Assembly: GCA_002794785.1 (NCBI GenBank)
Contig: NBBA01000019.1
Coordinates: 434,001-498,000, forward strand
Source: Coniferiporia sulphurascens
Lineage: Eukaryota > Basidiomycota > Agaricomycetes > Hymenochaetales > Hymenochaetaceae
Direction: 5' to 3'
Length of the DNA: 64,000 bases
The notes below the pieces were generated by a model. It made no database searches. It was not told where the DNA came from and saw nothing but the letters and a program-made list of their open reading frames with translations. This document shows positions 10,619-20,647 of the stretch, piece after piece. A program made the position numbers and the translations under genes. The stretch's first letter is position 1, and each line of letters starts with the position of its first letter.

Positions 10619-12333
10619 ATGCCAACTGTCTCCACTGAGGTTCAGACGCAGTATTACGACCACGGACGCTTCAGAGTAGCGGGCGGCGTACTGCCAAACG
10701 CCATTACGGCGTACAGAACATATGGTGACCCCGCGAACCCTTGTATCGTCTTCCCGACGTGTTACGGTGCTAAGATGAGGCTTGGAAGTACGCTTTGCTA
10801 GCGCTTTCGTTCAAGAACATTTATCAATTGGCTCTCTCTTTTGTTAGGTCAGGATTACCTGGTTGGCGAGGGAAAGGCATGTAATCGGGATCTGGTACTA
10901 TCCGTGGCTTGCTGGGGTATTTATCAGTGGTTTGTAGGCGCTCGACCTTACCAAATACTTCGTCGTCACTTTTGCGCTTTTTTCAAACGGGGAGGTGTGT
11001 GATTCAGGCATTAACAAAGTTTTTTTTAACTGAATATCTTGCCCCGTGTAGTCCTCTTCCCCTTCAAATACCGTAAGTATGGTATTATTCATGTTGGACT
11101 TGAACACTGGACGAAATGGCTTTTCTAGCCAAAACCATACGACGGACCGTATTTCCCGGCTATCTCGTACCAGGACAATATGTAGGTCGTGCAGATAGTA
11201 GAATATACGCGTCGTGCTGATTTTGTGTACGCGACCAGCCGGGCGCAGCATGCAGTCCTGACGAAGGCGCTCGGAGTGAACAAGTTATATTGTGTCGTAG
11301 GGTTCTCAATGGGAGGACAGCAGGTAGTTCCTTTTACTTTTTGCGTCTATCCGAGAATTTTAATAAGTTCTATTTTATTTTCTCCGTCAAAGGCGTATCA
11401 CTGGGCCACCGTCTTCCCGGAATTCGTAGAACGGATCGTAGTGATCTGCTCTTCTGCTCGAACCAGTCCACATAATAAATGGCGAGTCCGCATCTTCTTG
11501 CCACGTCTGAGAGAAGTGGTTCTGCAGACAATTGACCGTTATCTCCAGCTTTCTGGAAGGCCCGAAGGCTGCGCTTGTCGCTTCGAAAGATTTCGATGGA
11601 GGTCATTATACGGCGCCACCGCAGCACGGAATTCGTGCATTCGCCCGAGTGTACAGCGCGTGGGCCTACGGACAAGCTGTAAGAATTGATAGTAATCACT
11701 CCCCCGGCGATGTACTAACGGTGATGCTGGCTGCCCCCCCTAGTGGTTCCGCGAGCATAACTACACCTACAATGGGCTGTAAGTGATCCAAAGACCGCAT
11801 TTTGGCTTAACCTTGGTTAAAGAACAGGCCACTCACCGCGTAATATACTAGATATCCGGACTTGAACTCTTGGTTGAGCGAGAACTGGGAAGGGAAATAC
11901 GTTGCGAACTGGGACGCAAACGACATGCTCACGCTCCTACACACATGGCAGAGCGGGGACATCTCGCAGGTCAGGGATGGCGGCGACCTCGAAGCCGCAC
12001 TCAAGTCTATTAAAGCAAAGGCCCTGATCATGCCGTCCAAGACGGACTTGTATTTCCCGGTACGCCGCGGTTACTGTGGAGACATTAAGCACCCATCTGA
12101 TTTCGAAGTTTCCGACCCGAATAGCCCGAGGATAGCGAATTTGAGGTTTCTCATTTGAAAGACGCTCGTCTTGTCGTTATACCCAGTGTCTGGGGCCACG
12201 TCGGTGAGTCATCCATTTTCATAATGTCTATCGAAGGTAATCTGATGCTTATGGCCGGAAAGCTGGAGGTGGCGGAAATCCAGTGGACGTTGCTTTCGTC
12301 ACCGCGAAGATCAAAGAGTTCTTCGAGTCATGA
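10619..12333 (+). CDS. Alpha/beta-hydrolase, homoserine acetyltransferase-like, array copy 3
   Basis: Same family as copy 1, 341 aa. Twelve exons, whose summed length is a multiple of three: 10619-10787, 10848-10876, 10938-10994, 11052-11072, 11129-11181, 11239-11323, 11393-11481, 11549-11678, 11744-11778, 11852-12059, 12125-12203, 12263-12333. Start at [18 protein letters not shown]; an ATG at 10568 would add 17 residues. Triad: Ser in GFSMGGQQ, Asp in SKTDLYFP, His in VWGHVAGGG. Two introns (10877-10937 and 11482-11548) begin with GC where copy 1 has GT. The intron that splits VER/FIAIC in copies 1 and 2 is absent at 11433. The reading frame is clean, so it is probably functional. Substrate unknown. 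Confidence 0.88.
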
Positions 12334-12994
12334 ACCTCGCTTGACACACTTAATTCGGAGGCTGTTAGTAATACATAATACAATATCTCGGTAAACTTGA
12401 CGGGTGCGATTGGAGAGGGACGTACGCTATTAGGTCTGAGTTCTGATGCGGATTTCTCTTAGGATTTATCGTTTTAGTAAACATGTTGGCTGCAGCTAGG
12501 AGACGTCTTGTTCAGTCTAGTGAAACGTTCGGCCTCTGCCGGTCAGGTACCTGGTACCGAACCTCGGACCGGACCGGAGAACTCCGAGCCCCCAGTCACG
12601 ATTAGGTCATATATCCGTGATAGATAGTCACAAAGACGTTATTGTCGCATAGATCATGCCGCCCGTCTTGAATTCACATGTGGCAGCCCGCATATAGCGG
12701 CACCCATTAAATCAGAAATCCCTGGACAGGGCCAAGACTTGTTAAGAGCAGTGTCTGATAAAACGCCAGAGAACAGGGGAAGCGGCAAGTATAAAGTGCC
12801 GGTGGAATGCTAGTATGTGGTGTGGTACTTTAGATAATCCAGTGATCGCGCAGTTCGGTGTGTGTATGCGGTCATCACCCCGCAATAAGCCTAAGTAAGC
12901 CCGAGTATATATCCCCTCTCTTCAGACCGCCCACCACCGTTACACTCCTTCCCTCTCTCACCCTACACCGAGCAACAACAAGAAACAAATAAAT
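12334..12994. other. Intergenic, upstream region of the I9 inhibitor
   Basis: No coding potential recognised. Short GC-rich direct and inverted repeats (GGTACCTGGTACC and ACCGGACCGG) lie near 12545-12580. A TATA box and a pyrimidine-rich stretch (12913-12965) sit just before the next gene. Confidence 0.5.
12906..12911 (+). promoter_or_regulatory. TATA box of the I9 inhibitor gene
   Basis: TATATA lies 84 bases before the ATG at 12995 and is followed by a C/T-rich tract ending in AACAACAAGAAAC, a plausible start region for transcription. Confidence 0.5.
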
Positions 12995-13433
12995 ATGTCC
13001 GGAAGTGCGCCCAACCCATCATGATGACATCCTATATCACTCGTGCATTACTTATACCCACCGTACGCACACAGATTACATCGTCGTGTTCAAAGACGGC
13101 GTTACGCCCGATCAGGTTGAGAAATACGTCAACGAAGTGAACTCGAACGGTACGTTCACCGCACCGTTTCACTAGAGACGCCTCCTAACGGCAACCGTGG
13201 CCTCTCTCTTGGGGTATTGCACACGCGCAGGCGGAGAGGTCCACAAGCGCTTCGACACCCTTCTCAATGGGTTCGCTGCGACGATTCCCGATCAGCTGTT
13301 GACGCAGTTCCAGAGCCTCCAAGACAGCGTAATCGACTACATCGGTGAGCCCTAACCTTAAGCCCCTTGCGACGAATCATGCGAGCTGACCACTGTAAAT
13401 GCAGAGCCTGACCAGGTCGTCACCACCCAATGA
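12995..13433 (+). CDS. Small I9-family proteinase inhibitor (propeptide-like)
   Basis: A free-standing protein resembling the propeptide of subtilisin-type proteases, like the Pleurotus ostreatus proteinase A inhibitor. Such proteins inhibit intracellular serine proteases or help them fold. Four exons: 12995-13004 (10 nt), 13075-13149, 13231-13344, 13405-13433. They total 228 nt, giving 75 aa. Protein features: it starts MSGNYIVVFKDGV, has NSNGGEVHKRFDTLLNGFAA in the middle, and ends EPDQVVTTQ, matching the family's usual VTTQ end. No signal peptide is seen, so it is cytosolic or vacuolar. The first coding exon holds only three codons plus one base; reading on without splicing hits a stop after nine codons. 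No protease gene is adjacent. Confidence 0.9.
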
Positions 13434-13662
13434 TAAGCTCGGCCGCACACAACATCATAATATGTAACCCCTGTGTAACAACGCACATCTCCCTCTGTCC
13501 CTTATGTTCCGAAATGTGGTGTACATTAATCGTGTGATCTATTAGTATTAAAGGCCGCTGCAAGCCCAGACCCATCGAAACCAATACATTCTAATACATT
13601 ACACACGCATATAGTCTGCAGGCCAGCCAGTGGCAAACCCAAGCCCATGTGAGCATCCGAGT

Positions 13663-15191
13663 CTACGAATCTGGCGCCTTCTCCTGCACATCCGGGCCCG
13701 GCTCGCACGCATGTCTAGTAGACGCCGCCGGGGTTGACGAAACGCTCTCCTGAACTGGGTCCTCGCCTATGAACTCAGCCTGCTCGGGCTTCGCGAGACA
13801 CGGCGCCTCAAAGATCGAGCCGTCCCACACAGACGGCAGCGTGCGGTACATGGCAAAGAGCCACAAGCAAAACGTGAACACTGCGTAGATCGAACCCCAC
13901 ACGCGCAGGATACGCGAGTCGATGGTGTTTCCGAGCTGGATCGTGATGTTCGCATAGACGCCCTTCATAAATTTGAAAGTAAGATTAGCCAATAAGGACA
14001 CAGCGTTTCTGGTGGGCTCGTACTACTCACGTTCGGAAAGATCATGCCCCAAAAGGTGACCTTGAACGGTAACGAGTTCTTCATCAAAACGTCACCCAGA
14101 GCCAACACAGCCAACAGCAGCCAGCACGTCGCGAAGCTCCAGAGCGCGAAGCTAACCACCCACGCGGCAGCGTACAAGATATGCGGGGTCATCTCATTCG
14201 TAAAGATATTCGACACCGAGTCGCCTGCCAGCGGGAACAAATCCCGGGAGATCTCGCCGAGCATGAGGAATGTGTAGCCCGACTGGCCTAGCGGGCCGAG
14301 CGGCAGGAACGCGGAGAAGATCGTGATGCCTTCAGGCAGCCCGTGCACGATGAGGCGCTGGAGATAGATCGTGAATATCGCAATTGCGAGTGTGATCCCG
14401 ATGGTGACGAGCGCCATACACACGGCTACCGTGAGGCATACGCGCGGCACGTCGAATGGGATCATTGCTTGCGCGACGACACAACCCGACGCGGACGAGA
14501 CGATGAGCGTGACGATGGGCAGTAGCCATATCATTGTCATTACGGACATGTCATGCTTTTGGCGGGTGAACCTGCAGATGCCGTCAGTTCCGACGAGAAT
14601 TGGCATACATACAAGGGCGACTCACATAACGTGAAGCTGTCCGAAGCAGATGACGAGCGAAACTGCGACGTCGCACCACCATAAACTCCATAGCCCATAC
14701 AGAAATCTCTCTCCGCCATATCCGAAGTATGTGTGTACAATACCGACAGCTGAGATTATGAGCGTAGCAAAGCCCATAGGCATGCACCCCAGGTAGAGAC
14801 TCTGCACCGGATGATGGATCATCGTTGACCAAATGCCACGGTAGACGGTGTATCGAACAATTGCGCATAGCGTGAGGAGGACGAAAAACACCAGGTTGAG
14901 GAGAAGGAAGAAGAACGCGATAACTTGCATCCCGAGCGTGTTAGAGCCATACGGGAATATATGGAAGAGGGTAGAAATTGCGCCAGTTCCTGTCGGTTAC
15001 AGTGAGCATGTGGCTCCAGGACAACCTGGGCTGTTCGCCTACCCATATTCACTGCATGCCAAGCTGGTGTGAAATGCCTTCGGCGAAGCATAAAGTGAGT
15101 CAGAAAAAAAGCATAACAAAAAGTAAATCTTCTGCACACACCTAATGCGCTCTCCCAGAGGCTTTGTTCCCTTGCCGTTACAAGCAGTCAT
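13663..15191 (-). CDS. SSU1: SLAC1/TDT-family plasma-membrane exporter, SSU1 (sulfite efflux) type
   Basis: Ten-helix anion transporter of the TehA/Mae1/Ssu1 superfamily; Ssu1 members export sulfite. Start at 15191 gives a short exon (MTACNGKGTKPLGERIR), followed by HFTPAWHAVNMGTGAISTLF, the family's first helix signature. Further exons are rich in hydrophobic helices: MQVIAFFFLLLNLVFFVLL, SLYLGCMPMGFATLI, SASGCVVAQAMIPFD, LPLGPLGQSGY, and FWGMIFPNGVYANITIQLG near the end. The hydrophilic C-terminal tail (EQAEFIGEDPVQESV) is probably cytosolic. The pattern FWG.IFP.GVYA..T.QLG favours the SSU1 branch over malate permease Mae1, but substrate is inferred. Confidence 0.85.
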
Positions 15192-15652
15192 GGCGCAGAT
15201 ATCCTTATCTTTCGTGCGACTTGCAAAAAGGAGGCAGAGAAATGAGTCAAGTAAAATGTGAGCGGGGACAAGTCCGAGTCAGAGCCAATGGAGTATGCGG
15301 CACTCTGGTAGTCTCTTTTATGCTCCGGGAAAGCCCGAGCCTCGCGGACAACTAAGTCTGAAGTCTGAACAGTAAACACCTCTCGCTAGGACTGAGAGCC
15401 TTGCAGAGCAGGTCGAAAACACAGATAGAGGCCCGCATGAAGACAAAACGACGAGTGTAGTTCAGTGCAAAGGAAGGCGCCTTACAGGCGTTCAAGGAAA
15501 TCGCGTCTGAAATTGCGCAATTCAGGGACCAGATTGTGCTAGCAATACAATATTATTTGCAATAAGTAACCCCGATCAAGTCCGATTTACTGTACCCCTA
15601 AATACCCCTAAATTAGTCACAAGTGTATAATACCCGCGCCGAATTTATCCCT
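15192..15652. other. Intergenic region between SSU1-like and DUF6533 genes
   Basis: No gene recognised. It is the upstream region of the SSU1-like gene and the 3' flank of the DUF6533 gene. Confidence 0.5.
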
Positions 15653-17311
15653 TCAACCAGCATCCTCTACCTGGACCTGCTCCGTAGGCGCCTTCTCTGC
15701 TATAGTGCGAAGGCCAATTACGACGTTCCGAGTCTGCGGACACGATGCTAGGTTGGACATCAACGCGCGCTCGCTTTCCTTCGCCGCATTTCTGTGGACG
15801 CTCAGTACAGCGCGATTTAACGTCAAGGTGGTCATGGCCCAAACAAAACTAGAGTGCCCGCTCAGGAACAAGCATTAGGAAATAATAACGAATGAAACTT
15901 ACTAGACTCCGAGTACGACCAGACCAGGCTATGTGGAGAATCGTTCCGAGTCAGCCGGGGAAATACAGTATGACACAATGGACGAAGGGAACATTTGACT
16001 GGACGCACGCCGACAACAATGGAAAGGACGAGGTTGAACAGCCGGAGTGCTGGTCATTTATCAGTAAAAGACTAAACACAGTTTCAACGGGGACTCGTAC
16101 TTGTCAGGACCTGCACAAAACGGACAGTAAAGTCAGCCGCTAATGTACCTCCGGCGCACTGACGACCTACAGCAAAAACCCACATCCCATCCCTGACCAG
16201 GACGTGCGTTATATTTGTATCGCAAGAGCGCGGCCTCTCGAATGCGTTCCAGCACACAAGTATGAGCACAAGAAGCTCGAAGGTCAGCTACAAGGATTAA
16301 CATTATGGTCCGATTAAGATTAGTGTACTTTCTTGTCATAAACTGGCATATACCGTAACCTGAAGCTAAAAGGACTAACGATTGATGCCCACATGCCCGT
16401 GAGTGCGTCGACTTTGTTTGGCGTAACACACATATGTACTGCAGCGACATAGACCATTTTACCTGCGAGGAAAGAATGTGAAACCAATCTTCCATCTTTT
16501 CGTAGAGTCAAGCTTACCTAACATCTCAACAGCGATGACGATGGCAAAACTGAGTGTAATAAAAAACGAGATAAGAAAGCCGGTCATCAATATAAGTGCT
16601 TTGCGCTTGGGAAGCAAGTTGGATAGCGATTAAGTAGGTATTACTGTCAGAAGTGCACATAACATAAGTACCTGATTCCTGCCCCATAGAGTTACGACAC
16701 GCAGGAGAACGAAGAGGTTCCCAACAGTCATTGAGACCATTCCTACGAGGGTCGAGAAAATGAAGAATCCGCTACAAGTCTGACGAAGCAAAGGTATTCG
16801 TGTCATAAGTACCAAACATAAGCCCGCGCTTAATCAAGAACATACGCTATTCTCGATGTTACTGTTGCCAAAGTGGTTCATGACTACGCGACTGGGTTCG
16901 TAAGAGATAGGGACACAGAATTAGTTGAAACACGTACAATTTGCTATTATTATCAAGACAGAGGGGACCAGATATCGGTTAAGGAGGAATGCTTTCTTCA
17001 TGATCGAGGATTTTGCCTGCCATATGTATCGTACTTCTTCGTAGAAGGTCAAGAAGTGGTCGTAGAGGAGTATAACAAGACCAGCGCCTAGGTTTTGTCG
17101 GTGTACTGTTCTCTGCAGCCCCGCAATGGGGTGTCGTGAAAAAGCACTGACCGTTCAGATATCGCGTTGCATTGGCGTCGATGAGGGCTGTCCCCAAACA
17201 GTCTAGGAACTCGGCTGAACCTGTACTGGTGCTATTGGACAGTATTGATGTGCACAACTGGAGAGCAGGTAGGTTCCCCATCGCCTCCATTGTCCCCATC
17301 GAATAGACCAT
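15653..17311 (-). CDS. DUF6533-type integral membrane protein, copy 1
   Basis: Multi-span membrane protein of a basidiomycete-expanded family with no known function. Exon 1 starts at 17311 (MVYSMGTMEAMGNLPALQL) and ends DANATRYLNG. After a GT-AG intron the DUF6533 signature follows: AGLVILLYDHFLTFYEEVRY IW, then QAKSSIMKKAFLLNRYLVP. A later exon near 16690-16815 has FIFSTLVGMVSMTVGNLFVLLR followed by VVTLWGRN, the family's LRVxxLWxRN motif. The last exon encodes SFVWAMTTLTLNRAVLSVHR and a polar tail, with stop at 15653-15655. Introns in the middle were not all resolved. It shares the DANATRY segment and overall order with the plus-strand gene at 28336, so the two are paralogs. Confidence 0.75.
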
Positions 17312-18565
17312 CTATGAGAGCCAGATCCCGCCCAGGGAGTAAAAGTACAGAGAACCCGACTGATAAAGGTAAGAGGCAAAGGGGCAAGAGGAGACGGTCA
17401 CCGTGTCAGAGTCAGGTGCTTAATGGCATCTTGCAAGGCCCTTATGAATACAGTTTGATCTACCGAGCGTGTACGTATCAGGTCTTGGAGAACAAATGCG
17501 GGCGGCTGTGAAGGTGGTAGTCAAAATTTGTCCGGATACGTTACACCAAAGATGCGACACGGCGAGGTCTCCGTTCCGCTCCCACACACATAATCAAAAG
17601 AAGCGTTGAGAATCTGATGCATATTCGTTGGCTCCCAGTGAGGACAAAACAAGGAACGCGGAAAGGCCTGTGCATATGTTTTCTATTACGACAGTTCCGA
17701 GTTTCAAGGGATATCCAAAAGTGTCGATTTTGCGGATGTCGAGATGTCGGCGGGATACAAGAGCACTACATTAATATGCATCACGTTTCATTAAAAAATT
17801 TCCAATTTCGAATAGACGTTAAGATAGCTCTTCTTACCGTGCTCATTGCGCCCGTGATATCAAGAGAATATTGATCCCATCAGTCGACCTAAGACGCCGG
17901 GCAAGGAAATGTATTATCATCACTGTCTCAAGCTCGACACGTCAAGAACAGGCCGTAACGATTCCGCATCTCTTGATACAATATATATATAGGTACCTTG
18001 AGGTCACGCAAGCACTCGCATCCACGATTGCAACATGGACAAGATCTAATAGGAAAGGAGATGCACTTTTGAACAGAGATGAACCAGACAAAGCATTGAG
18101 ATTGAGTAGTAGCAAGGCATCTTCTCGTGAGAACAGCGCCCAGAGCCGAGCACGCTTAGCAGTTCGGCGCGGACATCGGCACAGCGGTTTATTCGCAGTT
18201 GTCGCACTTTGGATCCCACTCGGGGCAGAACACCGGATATATACACAAGGCTCGGACACAGGAACTTGATGGTGTCGGGGTCGAGCGGTTTCATGGCAGA
18301 AATTGCTCGCCACAAGAGTTAGATAGAGATGTCGAATGCCTTGGCGCAGAAGAGGATCTGGACAATTGTTCAAACATCTGAGTATCTGCCCAAGCCTCGG
18401 AGAACGAAGGTCGAGTGTCGTCAGATGTCAGGCATAACGGCGGGTGCCGACTGAATGCTTGGCACTCGCCGCCTTCTCCTAATTTCAGGTATGGAGGAGA
18501 ATTCCTAACATCAAAATGACACTTACATCAATCCACAGCCTCACTAATCAAAATTGGGGTCGACT
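17312..18565. other. Gap of 1.25 kb, possible gene remnant
   Basis: No intact gene is found. On the minus strand at about 18046-18380 fragments read AKAFDIS, LLWRAISAMKPLDPDTIKFL and SKVRQLRINRC in shifting frames. This vaguely resembles the start of basidiomycete F-box proteins, but stops separate the pieces. I treat it as an unproven relic. The rest shows nothing recognisable. Confidence 0.25.
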
Positions 18566-20348
18566 CTATTCTAAGCCAATCCGTGCAAATTCCCTGTCTA
18601 TCGCCCAACACACAGCTTGTTCGACATCATGTGCGATGTGGGTTGGCTTGTGCAACGGTGGGCCACGCACAGGATCGTAGACACCAGTTTCAACAAGAAC
18701 AGATGACCAACCCTTTGCGTTTGCTCCGGCTATGTCTAATTATAGCGTCAGAATAATGCCGCAAGATGAAACTTGAACGGGCATACCAGATTCAGGATTA
18801 TCTTTTGTAGAATGCCGGTCAATGGGGATTACTTGCATGGGTATCAAACTCACCTCCTATCATGTAACTATTACCAACGATAAGTTCATGAGCCAGCATA
18901 CTTACGAGAGGGAAACACATACACATTTGGCGCATAACCACTTCGCTCTTCCCTTGTGAGGGTGGTTTTCCGCAGTAAGATTTCCTGCAGTCTCTCGCGT
19001 AGCACGTCTTCCGCGTATGCGTACGTTGCTTCAGTAGGCTTTCCGTACTGCACATAAGGATAACTCTTCCCCGTCAGCGCCTGGTATACCCCCTCGAACG
19101 CAACACGGAATCCACCCTGTCCAAGGCGTGATGTAGGATAGTTGGCACGCCACACTAAATCCGGGTTACAGAACACAAGTTTGACCTCCTTCTCTTTGTC
19201 CGAGGCGGAGGTGGACGGCTGCAAGTTATTAGGAAGGACGTAGCCGCCGTTCATGAGTATGTCGCATATGATTTGAACATCGAGTGCCCAGTTGCGAGGA
19301 TCATGGAATACAAAAATGGCTTCTATACGGGTTCTAGGGTCAAATGGTGGACGAGACTAGGCCGAAGAATCGATGGTCAAGATAAGGGGATACGCCAAAA
19401 CTGCATGAGCTCACGTCAACGAAAGCGCGTTCATCTGCATCGAGGTCGTGAAAAGGCCAAATGCTTCGAAATCTATGAGGCCCGATTCGTCCAATAAGGA
19501 GTTCGGAATAGGTTTACCTTGGATTCCACGCTAAGATGTCTAAGGTGGTGTACACCTTGCTGAAACCGTATCTGACCAAAGGTTAGGGGATAACCTTTGC
19601 TTAGAAGGAAGCATCTGGCCCACTCTTCTGCGACTTGCGGGACGGCTCCTGGTCTACCTCCCAGGACGAGCACGGATTTGTCTCTGTATAGGTCGACCGT
19701 TGACTTGAGGACCGTGTGTGCTTGCACGAACTGCGTCAATGAAATCTAAGAGCGAACTTCTTCAGCAAGAAATAATGACCGTTAAAAAAAGGAGACTACC
19801 TCGACACCAAGCTTCTCCGTCAACTTCCGGCACCGAACCGACTCGGACACGCCACCACCGTTTGTGAGCTGTATGATATTTCCATCAACGTAGATTTCCG
19901 CAATTCCTCCATTTTACTAACCAAGATGTAAGGGATCTTTCTGCTCTGAGTGTTAGCTTCGGAATTCATGGACGTGTTTTGCCTCACTTACATACCTAGT
20001 TTGTTTTCCCCATCCAGAATTTTCAGAGCCTTCTTCGCTTGTGGAATAACTCTCTCGCCTTGGACAAGTACACCATCCTACGTATCCAATTGAGCAAAGG
20101 TCCCCGCTAAGCCGCAGAGAAGTCGACGCACGATGTCAAAAGCAAAAGCTAAAGGTGGCTTGTATTGTAGTTCTTCTATAAATATTACCAGGGTCAGGAA
20201 CAGGACCTGTAAGATGTGCAAGCTGAATGTATTTACCCGTTATACGTCCTGCCGGCCGTGAATGCAAGCTTTTCTGCAAAAACTGGGTCCTAAATACCCG
20301 TCGGGGACGACCATATCGAAAAATCGGACTATGTGGGACGGGTAACAT
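18566..20348 (-). CDS. HAD-superfamily IIA hydrolase, CECR5/HDHD5 (YKR070W) family
   Basis: Putative mitochondrial HAD phosphatase-like protein. Start at 20348 gives a basic presequence (MLPVPHSPIFRYGRPRRVF). HAD motif I is split by an intron: PPLAFAFDI / DGVLVQGERVIPQAKKAL. It continues LTNGGGVSESVRCRKLTE, then VELTQFVQAHTVLKSTVDL, DKSVLVLGGRPGAVPQVAE, the cap exon LVFCNPDLVWRANYPTSRLG QGGFR, KPTEATYAYAE, and motif IV DNPESDIAGANAKGWSSVL. It ends REFARIGLE-stop. The order and length match the yeast/human family. Both motif I aspartates (DIDG) are present. The biological substrate of this family is unknown. Confidence 0.9.
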
Positions 20349-20647
20349 GGTCGTCGACAATGAAGCCCGGAGTGTTACCACCGTGACCGATCGGGGTGAT
20401 CTAGTAAGTACTGGCCGCAAATGGCCTTCCGGTCATTTCTTTACTATTGACATCTATAAGCTATGCTTGCTATCGCGGAGGCGGGCTTGATGGCCGTGCC
20501 GCCCATCCTCAACAGTTCTCACGTTAACAAAAGTGCCTTTTGGACGTTGAGCATGTACAAGGAAACCCACTAAGTGTGCAGACCGCACAACTCTGCTCTT
20601 GAAATCCTCTGACTTGCGCGCCTTTCAGTCGCAGACGCTCGGTAAAC
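20349..20647. promoter_or_regulatory. Divergent promoter region, HAD gene and GT90 gene
   Basis: These 299 bases separate two divergent start codons and must hold both 5' leaders. No TATA box or repeated site stands out. Confidence 0.4.
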
